Numbered from the stretch's first letter, positions 8,783 through 18,845 are shown. The stretch is 64,000 bases of DNA from Octadecabacter ascidiaceicola (GCF_900185015.1 NZ_FXYD01000002.1:124001-188000), one strand, 5' to 3'. The notes: generated by a model from the letters alone, not told the origin. Numbers and translations: made by a program.

Positions 8783-10059
8783 CCGTCGAGCAGCTCAAGA
8801 CCTTTGGGCCTGATTACCATTTGATCCACTTCGTCAGCACCGCGTTCTTCATGGATGAACCTGACCGGATCGGAGTCGCGGTTTCGGGCGGCGGAGATTC
8901 CATGGCGTTGCTTCATGCGGCTATAAGTTGTGCCGCGCTGTCAGGTACAAAGATTGAGGCCGTTACTGTAGATCATGGATTGCGTTCGGAGGCTGCCGAT
9001 GAGGCAGAGGGGGTGGCGCACTACTGTGAACAAGAAGGCATTCCCCATACGATCCTGAAATGGGATGGCCTTGCTGCAAAGGGGAATATCGCTGCTGCCG
9101 CCCGTGAAGCGCGCTTCAGGCTGATGGCCGATTGGGCCAAGGAACGCGACATTGGTGGCATTCTTTTGGGTCATACGGCAAATGACATTGCGGAAACATT
9201 CCTAATGCGCCTTGCCCGCAAGGCGGGTGTTGATGGTCTGGCCGCCATGGATGTCCGGTTCAACCGGCATGGTATCGTTTGGGCGCGACCATTCTGGCAG
9301 CAGACGCGTGACAGATTGCGAGACTATCTGCGCCGTCACGGTGTGGCCTGGGTTGAGGACCCGACTAATGTTGACGAGAATCATGACCGTCCGCGAATGC
9401 GCAGAATCCTGTCCTTGCTGGAAGATGAGGGCATCGGTGTCGAAGAGATTAAGTCGACTGCGCACCGATTGAAGATGGCGCGAACGGCGTTGGAAGACAC
9501 TACCGCCGAAGCTGCTAAACTCCTTGTGACCTCAGATTGTTGCGACCTGATCGTGACGCGGAACGCCGATCCTCCGGTCGCCGGTGAAATTGAACGCAGG
9601 CTGCTCAACGCTGCCCTGCGGTATGTCTCTGGAACAGGTTATCCGCCCCGCGAGAAGGCGTACAACGGTATGCTCCGGGCGCTGATTGAACAAGACACCT
9701 ACACCGTGGCTGGATGTCTTGTCACGATCGAGAGACCCGAAGGCATAGTGAACCAGAAGGTGCGCGTTGCGCGTGAATTCAACGCGGTGAAGGATCTGGT
9801 CGGACCGTCAGATGTGACTTGGGACAACCGCTGGGCCATAGACGGCCCGCATGCGCCCAACCTGACCATCCGCGCTCTTGGAGAATCTCTCAAGGACGTT
9901 CCCGATTGGCGCGACGTGGGCTTGCCGCGGGCCTCGCTTATGGCCTCACCAGCGGTGTTTGACGGTGAAACGCTCATTTCGGCGCCAATTGCGGGGCTAC
10001 AAAACGGATTTAGCGCGCGCATTGTCGCGGATTTCCAGTCTTTCTTGCTTTCCCGTTGA
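8773..10059 (+). CDS. tilS: TilS, tRNA(Ile)-lysidine synthase
   Basis: Converts the wobble cytidine of the CAU anticodon of tRNA-Ile to lysidine, which is essential for decoding AUA. The protein has 428 residues. The PP-loop ATP-binding motif SGGGDS is at residues 38-43, followed by the family segments VDHGLR and LGHTANDIAETFLMRLARKAGVDGLAAM. The start is GTG at 8773, inside the end of cpoB; an ATG further in (FFMDEPDRIG, codon 27) is possible and would still keep the PP loop. The position between cpoB and ftsH is typical of proteobacteria. Confidence 0.93.
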   Translation: MRLTVEQLKTFGPDYHLIHFVSTAFFMDEPDRIGVAVSGGGDSMALLHAAISCAALSGTKIEAVTVDHGLRSEAADEAEGVAHYCEQEGIPHTILKWDGLAAKGNIAAAAREARFRLMADWAKERDIGGILLGHTANDIAETFLMRLARKAGVDGLAAMDVRFNRHGIVWARPFWQQTRDRLRDYLRRHGVAWVEDPTNVDENHDRPRMRRILSLLEDEGIGVEEIKSTAHRLKMARTALEDTTAEAAKLLVTSDCCDLIVTRNADPPVAGEIERRLLNAALRYVSGTGYPPREKAYNGMLRALIEQDTYTVAGCLVTIERPEGIVNQKVRVAREFNAVKDLVGPSDVTWDNRWAIDGPHAPNLTIRALGESLKDVPDWRDVGLPRASLMASPAVFDGETLISAPIAGLQNGFSARIVADFQSFLLSR

Positions 10060-10145
10060 ACTCGGCTTTTTAGGCTCTATCTTATGGACGTGGTAACCAA
10101 ACCGTGGTTTGTGCACCAAATGATTTTCTAAAGGAGTGTCGCGCT

Positions 10146-12056
10146 TTGGGCAATGCACGCAATCTGGCCTTCTGGGTCGTTCTTTTCGTTCTTGTTATTT
10201 CGCTGTTCAACCTGTTCGGACAAGGGCAGAGCGCAACGGCCAACAACGAGAAGATGTATTCCGAGTTTGTGCAAGCTGTTGAGGCAGGCGCGGTTGCGGA
10301 AGCCAATATCGACGGCGAGACGATCCGGTATCGCGGGTCAGACAACCGCACCTATTTCGCGATCCTGCCGGAAGACGCCGAAGTGACGAACCTGTTGATC
10401 GCAAACGGTGTTCCACTGACTGCTGAATCCCAAGAGCAGTCGGGCCTGACGACATTCCTTGTCGGCCTATTGCCATTCCTGCTGCTGATCGGTGTGTGGA
10501 TTTACTTCATGAACCGCATGCAAGGCGGCGGTAAAGGTGGCGCGATGGGCTTTGGCAAATCCAAAGCCAAGATGCTGACCGAAAAAGAAGGCCGTGTGAC
10601 GTTTGACGATGTTGCGGGCATTGATGAAGCCAAGGAAGAGCTGGAAGAGATCGTAGAATTCCTGCGCAACCCACAGAAGTTCAGCCGCCTTGGTGGTAAA
10701 ATTCCAAAGGGTGCGCTGCTTGTTGGCCCTCCGGGTACGGGTAAGACGCTGCTGGCACGCGCGATTGCGGGTGAAGCGGGTGTTCCGTTCTTCACGATTT
10801 CCGGTTCCGACTTTGTTGAAATGTTCGTTGGTGTGGGTGCATCCCGTGTGCGCGACATGTTCGAGCAGGCCAAAAAGAACGCGCCGTGCATTATCTTCAT
10901 CGACGAAATCGACGCTGTGGGCCGTGCCCGTGGTGTTGGCATGGGCGGCGGCAACGACGAACGTGAGCAAACATTGAACCAATTGCTGGTTGAGATGGAC
11001 GGTTTTGAATCCAACGAAGGCGTGATCATTCTGGCCGCGACCAACCGTAAAGACGTGTTGGACCCAGCGTTGCTGCGCCCGGGTCGTTTTGACCGCAACG
11101 TCACTGTTGGCAACCCAGACATCAAAGGCCGCGAAAAGATCCTCGGCGTGCATGCGCGTAAGGTGCCACTTGGCCCTGACGTCGATCTGCGCATCATTGC
11201 ACGTGGCTCCCCTGGGTTTTCCGGTGCGGACCTTGCGAACCTTGTGAACGAGGCTGCGTTGACGGCGGCGCGTGTTGGGCGACGGTTTGTGGCGATGGCC
11301 GATTTCGAGGCCGCGAAAGACAAGATCATGATGGGGGCCGAGCGCCGTTCTATGATCATGACGGACGCGCAGAAAGAAATGACCGCCTATCACGAAGCGG
11401 GCCACGCGGTTGTCGGTATTACGCTTCCGAAGTGTGACCCCGTCTATAAGGCGACGATCATTCCACGTGGTGGTGCATTGGGCATGGTGATGAGCCTGCC
11501 GGAAATGGACCGTCTGAACATGTTCCGCGACGAGTGCCACCAGCGCCTTGCGATGACGATGGCGGGTAAGGCTGCTGAAGTTATCAAGTACGGCGAAGAC
11601 CAAGTGTCCAACGGCCCAGCCGGTGACATCCAGCAGGCCAGCCAGCTGGCGCGTGCGATGATCATGCGTTGGGGTATGTCCGATAAGGTCGGCAACATTG
11701 ACTACGCTGAGGCCCATGAAGGCTATCAGGGTAATACCGCTGGCTTCTCGGTTTCGGCTGACACCAAAGGGATCATCGAAGACGAAGTTAAGGCGTTTAT
11801 CGACCAAGGCTTCCAAAAGGCGATGGAAATCTTGACCGAGAAAAAGGACGAGTTCGAACGGCTTGCCCAAGGTCTGTTGGAATACGAAACGCTGACAGGT
11901 GCCGAGATTAAGCGCGTCATGGCGGGTGAGACCCTGAACCGTGATGACGAAGACGACGGGTTGGACATTCCACCGACGTCCGGCAGCTCGGTCACGGCGG
12001 TACCAAAGACCAAGCCACGCAAGCCAAAGGGCGATCTAAATCCGGAAACCACTTAA
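10146..12056 (+). CDS. ftsH: FtsH, membrane AAA+ zinc protease
   Basis: Membrane-anchored ATP-dependent protease that degrades misfolded membrane proteins and regulators. I place the start at TTG 10146 (LGNARNLAF), nine bases after an AAGGAG site at 10131-10136; this gives 636 residues and the family N-terminus, while the longer frame upstream has no ribosome site. Two membrane segments flank a periplasmic domain (about residues 8-25 and 100-120). Walker A GPPGTGKT is near residue 195, Walker B IIFIDEID near 255, and the zinc motif HEAGH near 417. The C-terminus is a charged, Pro-rich tail. Confidence 0.95.
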   Translation: MGNARNLAFWVVLFVLVISLFNLFGQGQSATANNEKMYSEFVQAVEAGAVAEANIDGETIRYRGSDNRTYFAILPEDAEVTNLLIANGVPLTAESQEQSGLTTFLVGLLPFLLLIGVWIYFMNRMQGGGKGGAMGFGKSKAKMLTEKEGRVTFDDVAGIDEAKEELEEIVEFLRNPQKFSRLGGKIPKGALLVGPPGTGKTLLARAIAGEAGVPFFTISGSDFVEMFVGVGASRVRDMFEQAKKNAPCIIFIDEIDAVGRARGVGMGGGNDEREQTLNQLLVEMDGFESNEGVIILAATNRKDVLDPALLRPGRFDRNVTVGNPDIKGREKILGVHARKVPLGPDVDLRIIARGSPGFSGADLANLVNEAALTAARVGRRFVAMADFEAAKDKIMMGAERRSMIMTDAQKEMTAYHEAGHAVVGITLPKCDPVYKATIIPRGGALGMVMSLPEMDRLNMFRDECHQRLAMTMAGKAAEVIKYGEDQVSNGPAGDIQQASQLARAMIMRWGMSDKVGNIDYAEAHEGYQGNTAGFSVSADTKGIIEDEVKAFIDQGFQKAMEILTEKKDEFERLAQGLLEYETLTGAEIKRVMAGETLNRDDEDDGLDIPPTSGSSVTAVPKTKPRKPKGDLNPETT

Positions 12057-12058
12057 AA

Positions 12059-12814
12059 TTGGTAACGGAGCGCAATAACGACTGGGACCCCGAGAGCTAC
12101 GCCCGCTTTCGGGGTCTTCGTTTGCGCCCTGCCTTGGATCTGCTGGCACAGATCGGGGCGTTGCCCGACGGGGATGTCGTTGATCTTGGATGTGGGAATG
12201 GGGCCGTTGGGCCAGCGCTGCGACAATGTTTTGGATCGCGAAAGCTGATTGGTGTTGATACGTCAGAGGCAATGCTGGCGAAGGCGGAAGGGTATGACGC
12301 TCTTTTGCAGGCAGATGTAGCGACATGGACGCCAGACACGCCGCCGGCGTTGATCTTTTCCAATGCGTGTTTGAATTGGCTGCCGGATCATCCGGCGTTA
12401 ATCGCGCGACTGGTTGGGCTGTTGCCATCAGGGGGCGTTCTGGCCGTGCAAATGCCGCGACAGTATGCAGCGCCAAGCCATGCCTTGATACGCGAAGTGG
12501 CAGGGGAGAGTGATTTCACGGCCCCCGTGGCCGAGCCACAGGTTTACATGCGCCTGCTGCAGGGCGCAGGAGAGGCCAATGTTTGGGAAAGTGAATACCT
12601 GCAATCACTGCCAGCCGTTGATGAGGGGCACCCCGTGCGCCATTTCACGCAAAGCACGGTGATGCGTCCCTATGTCGAAAATCTAACACAGAACGCCGAG
12701 GCTGCGTTTCTTGCCGCGTATGACGAGGCCTTGGACGTTGCTTATCCAAAGGAACGTGATGGCAGCGTGTTGTTTGCTTTTAATCGGTTGTTTTTCGTCC
12801 TGCGCAAAAGCTGA
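12059..12814 (+). CDS. tam: Class I SAM-dependent methyltransferase, trans-aconitate type
   Basis: A 251-residue methyltransferase resembling trans-aconitate 2-methyltransferase, which methylates aconitate or related acids. The SAM-binding motif VVDLGCGNGAVGPAL is near residues 40-54, followed by GVDTSEAMLAKA and LIFSNACLNWLPDH, the last typical of Tam. It begins at a TTG three bases after the ftsH stop; no clear ribosome site is visible, so translation may be coupled to ftsH and the precise start is uncertain. Substrate cannot be deduced from sequence alone. Confidence 0.8.
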   Translation: MVTERNNDWDPESYARFRGLRLRPALDLLAQIGALPDGDVVDLGCGNGAVGPALRQCFGSRKLIGVDTSEAMLAKAEGYDALLQADVATWTPDTPPALIFSNACLNWLPDHPALIARLVGLLPSGGVLAVQMPRQYAAPSHALIREVAGESDFTAPVAEPQVYMRLLQGAGEANVWESEYLQSLPAVDEGHPVRHFTQSTVMRPYVENLTQNAEAAFLAAYDEALDVAYPKERDGSVLFAFNRLFFVLRKS

Positions 12815-12903
12815 CATATCCGATCCCGTGAAGCTTCACGTCACAAGAATTGTGTTGAGGGTGGCGCGTTCCTGCGTCAGTTTCCCCAACAAAGGAGACC
12901 GCC

Positions 12904-13485
12904 ATGCCTGCACTGAAGCCCACTCATTACACTGCTGAAATCGTCTGGCTGGGATCGGTTATGACCGATGATCGAAATGAGCTGCTGTCGCCGGAACGCG
13001 CAATGCTCGATCTGACATTTGGTGGGGTGGCCGGCGCGTTTCACGCGGGGCTTACACGGGAATCTTGTAGCCGCGTGAAGTCACAATACCCTAAGGGCAC
13101 GCAGATCAAGAACGAACGCCAGTTAAGCATTGTAAGCCAAGAAGAGATCGATCTGATTGCCGCAGAGTTGGGCGTTGAAACGCTGGACCCGCGGCGGCTT
13201 GGTGCGACAATGGTGGTGAAAGGCATTCCCGATTTCACGCATATTCCGCCGTCCTCGCGTTTGCAGGCGCCAAGCGGGGCCACCTTGACGGTCGATATGG
13301 AAAACCGTCCCTGTCAGTTTCCTGCGAAATCATTGGTCGTGGATCACGGCGATGCGGCCAAGGCGTTCAAGCCAGCCGCCAAGAACCTGCGCGGTGTTTG
13401 TGCGTGGGTTGCAGCGGAAGGGCGCATGGCGGTTGGCGACACGTTGACGTTGCACATACCGGACCAGCCTGCTTGGGCGCCATAA
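12904..13485 (+). CDS. MOSC domain-containing protein
   Basis: A 193-residue protein of the MOSC family (molybdenum cofactor sulfurase C-terminal domain), a beta-rich fold that carries sulfur on a conserved Cys and acts on metal-sulfur or oxime substrates. The MOSC pattern is visible as FGGVAGAFHAGLTR, then RQLSIVSQEEIDLIAAELG, RLGATMVVKG, and NRPC near residue 137, whose Cys would be the sulfur carrier. The start is ATG 12904 after an AAAGGAG site. It is a stand-alone form without the N-terminal beta barrel or a ferredoxin domain. Its specific partner is unknown. Confidence 0.85.
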   Translation: MPALKPTHYTAEIVWLGSVMTDDRNELLSPERAMLDLTFGGVAGAFHAGLTRESCSRVKSQYPKGTQIKNERQLSIVSQEEIDLIAAELGVETLDPRRLGATMVVKGIPDFTHIPPSSRLQAPSGATLTVDMENRPCQFPAKSLVVDHGDAAKAFKPAAKNLRGVCAWVAAEGRMAVGDTLTLHIPDQPAWAP

Positions 13486-13499
13486 GCAGCGAGCGGTTT

Positions 13500-13552
13500 C
13501 GACAATCGTTGTCGTGAAAAAAAGTCAAAAAATTTCACGACAGCAATTGTCG
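13500..13552. promoter_or_regulatory. Nested inverted repeat downstream of MOSC gene, upstream of fhs
   Basis: Two 20-base arms (13500-13519 and 13533-13552) are inverted copies with two mismatches, separated by an A-rich 13-base spacer. Each arm is itself a small palindrome (CGACAA...TTGTCG and CGACA...TGTCG) and carries GTGAAA or TTTCAC at its inner end. It may be an operator for a dimeric regulator, or a stem-loop at the end of the MOSC transcript; there is no U-run after it on the plus strand. Confidence 0.55.
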
Positions 13553-13590
13553 GATCGAAAAAATTCATTGATACATTTGAGTGTGACGGT

Positions 13591-13651
13591 TTCACCGACG
13601 ATTCTGGCGGTGAAAATGTCGCAATCGCGGCCTGAGTTCCGACAGGGCCGT
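13591..13651 (+). promoter_or_regulatory. Paired hairpins in the fhs leader
   Basis: Two stem-loops lie in the leader of fhs. The first has perfect 8-bp arms TTTCACCG (13591-13598) and CGGTGAAA (13609-13616) with a 10-base loop. The second has arms CGGCC (13629-13633) and GGCCG (13647-13651), extended by two pairs past a bulge. They suggest a structured leader that could be regulatory, but I match it to no known riboswitch class. Confidence 0.4.
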
Positions 13652-13707
13652 GATTAGTGTGGACCACAATTGATTCAGTCGCAGCCGCGCCTAACTTGGA
13701 GAAGACA

Positions 13708-15384
13708 ATGGGTTACAAAACCGACATCGAGATCGCACGCGAAGCGAACAAGAAACCGATCCAGGAGATTGGCGCGAAACTGGGCATCAGCAGCGATGAC
13801 CTGCTGCCTTATGGCCACGACAAAGCAAAGGTGAGCCAAGCGTTCATCAATGGCGTTCAGAAAAATAAGAACGGCAAGCTAATTCTGGTGACAGCAATCA
13901 ACCCGACACCTGCGGGTGAAGGTAAGACAACAACAACCGTTGGCTTGGGTGACGGTCTGAACCGCATCGGCAAGAAGGCCGCTGTTTGTATCCGCGAAGC
14001 ATCCCTTGGGCCGAACTTCGGCATGAAGGGCGGCGCTGCGGGTGGTGGCTACGCTCAGGTCGTTCCGATGGAAGACATGAACCTGCACTTTACAGGTGAT
14101 TTCCACGCGATCACATCAGCGCACAGCCTGCTGTCTGCGATGATCGACAACCATATTTACTGGGGTAACGAGCTAGAAATCGACGTGCGCCGCGTTGTGT
14201 GGCGCCGTGTCGTTGACATGAACGACCGCGCGTTGCGCCAGATCACGGCGTCCCTTGGTGGTGTGGCCAACGGCTTCCCACGCGAAGCTGGGTTTGACAT
14301 TACAGTGGCGTCCGAAGTTATGGCGATCCTGTGCTTGGCCAAGGACCTGAAAGACCTTGAAAAGCGACTTGGCGACATGATCGTGGCGTATCGTCGTGAC
14401 CGCTCACCTGTATTTGCGCGCGACATTAAAGCAGACGGTGCGATGACTGTTCTGCTGAAAGACGCGATGCAGCCGAACCTTGTGCAGACATTGGAAAACA
14501 ACCCTGCGTTCGTTCACGGCGGCCCGTTTGCGAACATCGCGCACGGTTGTAACTCTGTTATTGCGACGACGACGGCGTTGAAGATTGCGGACTACGTTGT
14601 GACAGAAGCCGGTTTCGGTGCTGACTTGGGCGCTGAGAAATTCCTGAACATCAAGTGCCGCAAAGCGGGCCTGAGCCCTGATTGTGTGGTTCTGGTTGCG
14701 ACCGTGCGCGCGATGAAGATGAACGGTGGTGTTGCCAAGGCTGACCTTGGCGCGGAAAACGTGGATGCGGTGAATGAAGGCTGTGCAAACCTTGGCCGCC
14801 ACATTGGCAACCTGAAGTCCTTTGGCGTTCCGGTGGTTGTTGCGATCAACCACTTCGTCACAGATACCGACGCAGAAGTGCAAGCGGTTAAGGATTATGT
14901 GGAAACACAAGGGTCCGAAGCCATCTTGTCCCAGCACTGGGAGCACGGTTCCAAAGGTTCCGAAGAGTTGGCGACCCGCGTGGCAGAAATTGCTGACAGT
15001 GGCGTCAGCCAGTTTGCACCACTTTACCGTGACGAAATGCCTTTGGCGGAAAAGATCCAGACGATTGCAAAGCGTATCTACCGCGCTGATGAAGCACTGA
15101 TGGATCAGAAGATCCGCGATCAGCTGAAGCTGTGGGAAGATCAAGGCTATGGCAGCCTGCCGGTTTGTATGGCGAAAACGCAGTATTCGTTCTCGACTGA
15201 TCCGACATTGCGCGGTGCGCCAACAGGCCATTCTGTCCCAGTGCGTGAGGTGCGTTTGTCTGCCGGTGCAGGGTTCGTTGTGGTGGTGTGTGGTGAGATC
15301 ATGACCATGCCAGGCCTGCCGCGGGTACCGTCCGCTGAAAACATTCATTTGAATGAAGATGGACAAATCGAAGGCTTGTTCTAA
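13708..15384 (+). CDS. fhs: Formate--tetrahydrofolate ligase
   Basis: Makes 10-formyltetrahydrofolate from formate, THF and ATP. The protein has 558 residues from the ATG at 13708, which follows GGAGAAG; the 17-codon upstream extension lacks conservation of the family N-terminus. The nucleotide-binding loop [14 protein letters not shown] is near residues 68-81, followed by [20 protein letters not shown] and FTGDFHAI, all highly conserved in the family. It is followed after 102 bp by folD, which interconverts the product, so the pair forms a one-carbon module feeding purine, formate oxidation or serine synthesis. Confidence 0.97.
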   Translation: MGYKTDIEIAREANKKPIQEIGAKLGISSDDLLPYGHDKAKVSQAFINGVQKNKNGKLILVTAINPTPAGEGKTTTTVGLGDGLNRIGKKAAVCIREASLGPNFGMKGGAAGGGYAQVVPMEDMNLHFTGDFHAITSAHSLLSAMIDNHIYWGNELEIDVRRVVWRRVVDMNDRALRQITASLGGVANGFPREAGFDITVASEVMAILCLAKDLKDLEKRLGDMIVAYRRDRSPVFARDIKADGAMTVLLKDAMQPNLVQTLENNPAFVHGGPFANIAHGCNSVIATTTALKIADYVVTEAGFGADLGAEKFLNIKCRKAGLSPDCVVLVATVRAMKMNGGVAKADLGAENVDAVNEGCANLGRHIGNLKSFGVPVVVAINHFVTDTDAEVQAVKDYVETQGSEAILSQHWEHGSKGSEELATRVAEIADSGVSQFAPLYRDEMPLAEKIQTIAKRIYRADEALMDQKIRDQLKLWEDQGYGSLPVCMAKTQYSFSTDPTLRGAPTGHSVPVREVRLSAGAGFVVVVCGEIMTMPGLPRVPSAENIHLNEDGQIEGLF

Positions 15385-15391
15385 GTACACG

Positions 15392-15442
15392 GGGAGGGCG
15401 CCGCTATTTGGCATTCGCCAAAGGCGCCCCGCCCACCCTCCC
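15392..15442. other. Strong stem-loop between fhs and folD
   Basis: Outer arms GGGCGCC (15396-15402) and GGCGCCC (15423-15429), inner arms TTTGGC and GCCAAA with tetraloop ATTC, and an alternative outer pairing GGGAGGG (15392-15398) with CCCTCCC (15436-15442). No U-run follows, so it may stabilise or process the fhs-folD message or act as a partial terminator. Confidence 0.5.
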
Positions 15443-15486
15443 GTTTCGGGAATTGGAATTTAAGATCAGAGTTTGGGGATTAAGCG

Positions 15487-16380
15487 ATGACAGCGACAGT
15501 GATTGACGGGAAAGCCTTTGCGGCCAAGGTGCGCGGCCAAGTGGCTGAGCATGTGGCGAAGCTAAAGGAAGAGCACGGCATCACGCCTGGTCTTGCTGTT
15601 GTGCTGGTCGGCGAAGACCCCGCGAGCCAAGTCTATGTCAAATCCAAGGGTAAAATGACGGTCGAAGTCGGCATGAAGTCGGTTGAGCATCGTATGGATG
15701 AAAATGTGTCCGAAGCTGAGTTGCTGGCGATGGTGCAAAAGCTGAATGACGACCCGACGATCCACGGTATTCTTGTGCAGCTTCCGCTTCCGGGGCACCT
15801 CAACAGTGATTTGGTGATCAATTCTATCGATCCAGCGAAGGATGTTGACGGGTTCCATATTTCGAATGTGGGGCTTTTGGGGACGGGGCAGAAGTCGATG
15901 GTGCCGTGTACACCGCTCGGGTCATTGATGATGTTGCGCGACCATCATGGCAGCCTGTCTGGGTTGAATGCTGTGGTTATCGGGCGGTCAAACATTGTTG
16001 GTAAGCCGATGGCGCAGCTTTTGCTGGGTGATAGCTGCACTGTGACGATTGCGCATTCGCGCACCAAGGATTTGCCGAGCGTTGTGCGTCAGGCTGATAT
16101 TGTTGTGGCGGCCGTTGGTCGGCCTCAGATGGTTCTTGGGGATTGGATCAAGCCCGGGGCGACGGTGATCGACGTAGGTATCAACCGGATCGACAAGCCG
16201 GAAGGCGGAACACGTCTTGTAGGGGATGCGGATTATGACAGCTGTGCGGCCGTTGCAGGGGCTATTACGCCTGTACCGGGTGGCGTAGGCCCCATGACGA
16301 TTGCGTGCCTTTTGGCGAACACCTTGACCGCCTGTTGCCGTGCAAACGGACTGACCGAACCTGAAGGCTTGACGGCCTAA
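15487..16380 (+). CDS. folD: FolD, methylene-THF dehydrogenase/cyclohydrolase
   Basis: Bifunctional enzyme that interconverts 5,10-methylene-THF, methenyl-THF and 10-formyl-THF using NADP. It has 297 residues, standard length. The catalytic Lys lies in YVKSKGK near residue 55, and the family signatures [30 protein letters not shown] and [13 protein letters not shown] are all intact. It lies just downstream of fhs in the same direction, so the two probably act on the same folate pool. Confidence 0.97.
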   Translation: MTATVIDGKAFAAKVRGQVAEHVAKLKEEHGITPGLAVVLVGEDPASQVYVKSKGKMTVEVGMKSVEHRMDENVSEAELLAMVQKLNDDPTIHGILVQLPLPGHLNSDLVINSIDPAKDVDGFHISNVGLLGTGQKSMVPCTPLGSLMMLRDHHGSLSGLNAVVIGRSNIVGKPMAQLLLGDSCTVTIAHSRTKDLPSVVRQADIVVAAVGRPQMVLGDWIKPGATVIDVGINRIDKPEGGTRLVGDADYDSCAAVAGAITPVPGGVGPMTIACLLANTLTACCRANGLTEPEGLTA

Positions 16381-16471
16381 CCCATCTTTCTACATTCTTT
16401 TCAAAAGCGTAAGTAAGAACGGATGCGAGAGCATTGATTCTTGTGTGTGGGTTGAGTGGAAGGTGGGTGTT

Positions 16472-17233
16472 TTGAAGGACGTGATTGAGGGCATCAATGC
16501 CATCAGAAAAGAAGTCGTGACACGGGTTCATCTCGTCGTCTGGGTTGCGACGACGTTTATTGTTTCAATTGCTGGGCCATTTGGCACTTATGAAGAGCTG
16601 ACATTGCCAATACGCATCTCGTATTGGGGCGGTGTCATCCTACTTTCGATGGTACTTGCGTTGTTTTTGCGTGTTCTTTGGCGCATCGTCATCAAAGGAG
16701 ATCCGGCCTGGTTGGAAGATCTAATGGTGATTAGCTCGCTTGCGATCATCTTCGGCCCAATGGTGGCGACCCTAAATTCCACCTTTTGGCCGACCGAAAC
16801 TGACCTTGTTGGGTGGGCGGCCATCAGTGTGGTGACATTTGCAATCGGTGTCGTGACCGTTGGATCGCGAAGATTGATCCAACGAGATGTCGCAAATATG
16901 GATAAATCGCGACGTGACCGCTTATTGGACCGGGTTGAGGCGCCATCTGGGGCGAGGTTGGCGCGGGTATACTCAGATAATCATCACATTCGCGTTATCA
17001 CTTCGGATGGGTCCGAGCACCGATTGCTGATGAGACTGCGCGATGCGGTGGCTGAAATCGACGTAGAACCGGGGCTCTGTGTTCACCGGTCGCACTGGGT
17101 TGCCACGGCATCAATTGTCGGAGTTAAGCAAGCCGAGGGGAGGGAGGTTGTTGAATTGCCTTGTGGCACGACAGTTCCAATTGGCCCCAAGTATCGCCCT
17201 AATCTTATCAAAGCAGGAATGCTAACCGCTTGA
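16472..17233 (+). CDS. Membrane-anchored LytTR-type DNA-binding protein
   Basis: Regulator-like protein with about four membrane segments in its first 145 residues and a C-terminal LytTR DNA-binding domain (roughly the last 100 residues: ARVYSDNHHIRVITSDG, MRLRDAVAEI, CVHRSHWVA). The LytTR signature RxHRSHWV is clear. No receiver domain or kinase is present, so it probably senses a signal directly in the membrane and binds DNA from there. The start is uncertain: a TTG at 16472 has a GGAAGG site about 7 bases upstream; the frame is open back to a GTG at 16445. Its target genes are unknown. Confidence 0.8.
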   Translation: MKDVIEGINAIRKEVVTRVHLVVWVATTFIVSIAGPFGTYEELTLPIRISYWGGVILLSMVLALFLRVLWRIVIKGDPAWLEDLMVISSLAIIFGPMVATLNSTFWPTETDLVGWAAISVVTFAIGVVTVGSRRLIQRDVANMDKSRRDRLLDRVEAPSGARLARVYSDNHHIRVITSDGSEHRLLMRLRDAVAEIDVEPGLCVHRSHWVATASIVGVKQAEGREVVELPCGTTVPIGPKYRPNLIKAGMLTA

Positions 17234-17334
17234 GGCATACCGCCTACGGAACGAGAGACGCAACTCGCCCCGTTAAAATGGCGAGCGCGTTTGGGCACAT
17301 TCCGCCAAAACGGGCCTCTAACAGAGTAAGTCGC

Positions 17335-17360
17335 CGCCTCCCGCGTTAACGAGGGAGGCG
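17335..17360. terminator. Hairpin between convergent genes
   Basis: Perfect 8-bp arms CGCCTCCC (17335-17342) and GGGAGGCG (17353-17360) with a 10-base loop, located between the end of the LytTR gene on the plus strand and the end of the AAA+ ATPase gene on the minus strand. It probably serves as a shared terminator, although neither side has a strong U-run. Confidence 0.5.
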
Positions 17361-17366
17361 AAAGTC

Positions 17367-18677
17367 CTAGTGGACGATCTTACTCTCCTTAACGAACATG
17401 TTCGCCCAAGCACGATCAATCAGATCAGGGGTCATCTGGTAAGGAATACCTTCAAATTCACAGATCGAGATCATCTGATCAATCAGGAAGATCGGCTGAT
17501 AGTTCGCGTAGATATTATCAATCGTTGGATATTTCTTCTGCAAAAGATGCACCAAGGCCTTTTCATCCAACGGCATTTTCTTTTTGCGGGCCATCATCGC
17601 GAAAATCTTTAAGAACCCTTCTTGGTCGGGGCCGTCGATCTTGATTTTAAAGAAGATACGACGCAGGGCCGCTTTATCGAAAATCTCGTTCGGGTGGAAG
17701 TTGGTGGAAAAGATCACGAGCGTATCGAACGGAACTTCGAACTTTTCACCGGATTGCAGCGCCAGAATATCGCGGTTTTCTTCCAGTGGAACAATCCAAC
17801 GGTTCACGATGGCCTGTGGCGGTTCGGCTTGGCGTCCAAGGTCATCGATGATGAAGATGCCGCCGGAGGATTTCAGCTGCAACGGTGCCTGATAGGTCCG
17901 CGCAGTTGGGTTGTAGACAAGGTCCAACATGGATGTGGTTAATTCACCACCGGTCACAACAGTCGGGCGTTCGCATTTCACGTAGCGGGTGTCATAGCGG
18001 CCAGATGTACGACGCAGTGAATTCGGATCGTCTACGTCTTCTTCGGCGGCGGAATGCACGATCGGGTCATAAACGGTGATAACCTGACCGGAGTATTCAA
18101 TGGCGCGCGGGATATAGATCTTGTCGCCAAGGGCGTCGCGAATACCGTTTGAAATCGCGGACTTACCGTTACCCGGAGGGCCGTACATCAGGATAGAGCG
18201 ACCCGCACCAACGGCTGGTCCAAGCTGGTCCAGCAGGTCAGGTGGCAAAATTAAGTGGCCCATCGCGTTGATCAGCTGGTCACGGGTGACTTGGATGTTG
18301 CGGATCGATTGGCGTTGAACCTGCTCGCGGTAGACTTCAAGCGGCACGGGCATTGAGCCGAAATATTCGGATTGCGCCAATGCGTCCAGCGCACGTGCTT
18401 TGCCCGCATCGGTCAGCTGGTAGCCCATTTCGTTACCGTTATTGGCGTTCAGCGTACCTGTGGCTTCGCACATGTTTTGCTCGCGGATGCCATCGACCAA
18501 TTGCTGGGTCACGTTGATGGGCAAGCAGATGACCTTTGCAATTGCACTGACGTTTTCAAGGTTGGTGCGAAACATCGTTTTGATCAGGATGTCGCGCATC
18601 ATCACTGGTGAAAGCGACATTCCTTCAAGGGTCTTGGGTGCTGGCGGCGCCATGACGTTTGAGGTTTGCATATTCAT
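17367..18677 (-). CDS. AAA+ ATPase linked to the Tad pilus locus
   Basis: A 436-residue ATPase with a single AAA+ domain of the MoxR-like kind. Residues about 10-120 form an N-terminal, possibly winged-helix, domain rich in helices. Walker A GPPGNGKS is near residue 165, Walker B GIFIIDDLG near 270, sensor-1 IFSTNFHP near 325, and an Arg-finger-like LRRIFFKI follows. I chose the ATG at 18677; the frame is open further to 18785 but without a ribosome site. It lies at the end of the Tad gene run on the same strand, separated from cpaA by an inserted opposite-strand gene. Its role in pilus assembly or gliding is not known; it is not TadA or TadZ. Confidence 0.82.
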   Translation of the reverse strand: MNMQTSNVMAPPAPKTLEGMSLSPVMMRDILIKTMFRTNLENVSAIAKVICLPINVTQQLVDGIREQNMCEATGTLNANNGNEMGYQLTDAGKARALDALAQSEYFGSMPVPLEVYREQVQRQSIRNIQVTRDQLINAMGHLILPPDLLDQLGPAVGAGRSILMYGPPGNGKSAISNGIRDALGDKIYIPRAIEYSGQVITVYDPIVHSAAEEDVDDPNSLRRTSGRYDTRYVKCERPTVVTGGELTTSMLDLVYNPTARTYQAPLQLKSSGGIFIIDDLGRQAEPPQAIVNRWIVPLEENRDILALQSGEKFEVPFDTLVIFSTNFHPNEIFDKAALRRIFFKIKIDGPDQEGFLKIFAMMARKKKMPLDEKALVHLLQKKYPTIDNIYANYQPIFLIDQMISICEFEGIPYQMTPDLIDRAWANMFVKESKIVH

Positions 18678-18845
18678 GTCTGTCTGCCCGTAATTTATGC
18701 CCCGATTGATGAGGGGCGCGTTGTTTCTGTGGCCTTTTCGCCCCTTTACGCAGCAAGACAGCCGCACAAAGGGAAAGGTTTGCAATGACGGTGTGCCTGA
18801 CTATTGTGTCGAAAAAAGGGACAAAACCGTTCCAGAGGCAGGCAA

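Noticed and set aside
10467-11870. Long antisense frame (467 codons) opposite ftsH
   Set aside because: It is an open shadow caused by the codon bias of ftsH; no domain, ribosome site or hydrophobic pattern, and ftsH is certain.
14404-15414. Antisense frame of 336 codons opposite fhs
   Set aside because: Shadow of fhs; composition is His/Arg/Cys-rich as in other shadows and no start signal.
15392-15442. Intrinsic terminator after fhs
   Set aside because: The stem is strong but there is no U-run; kept only as an unspecified stem-loop.
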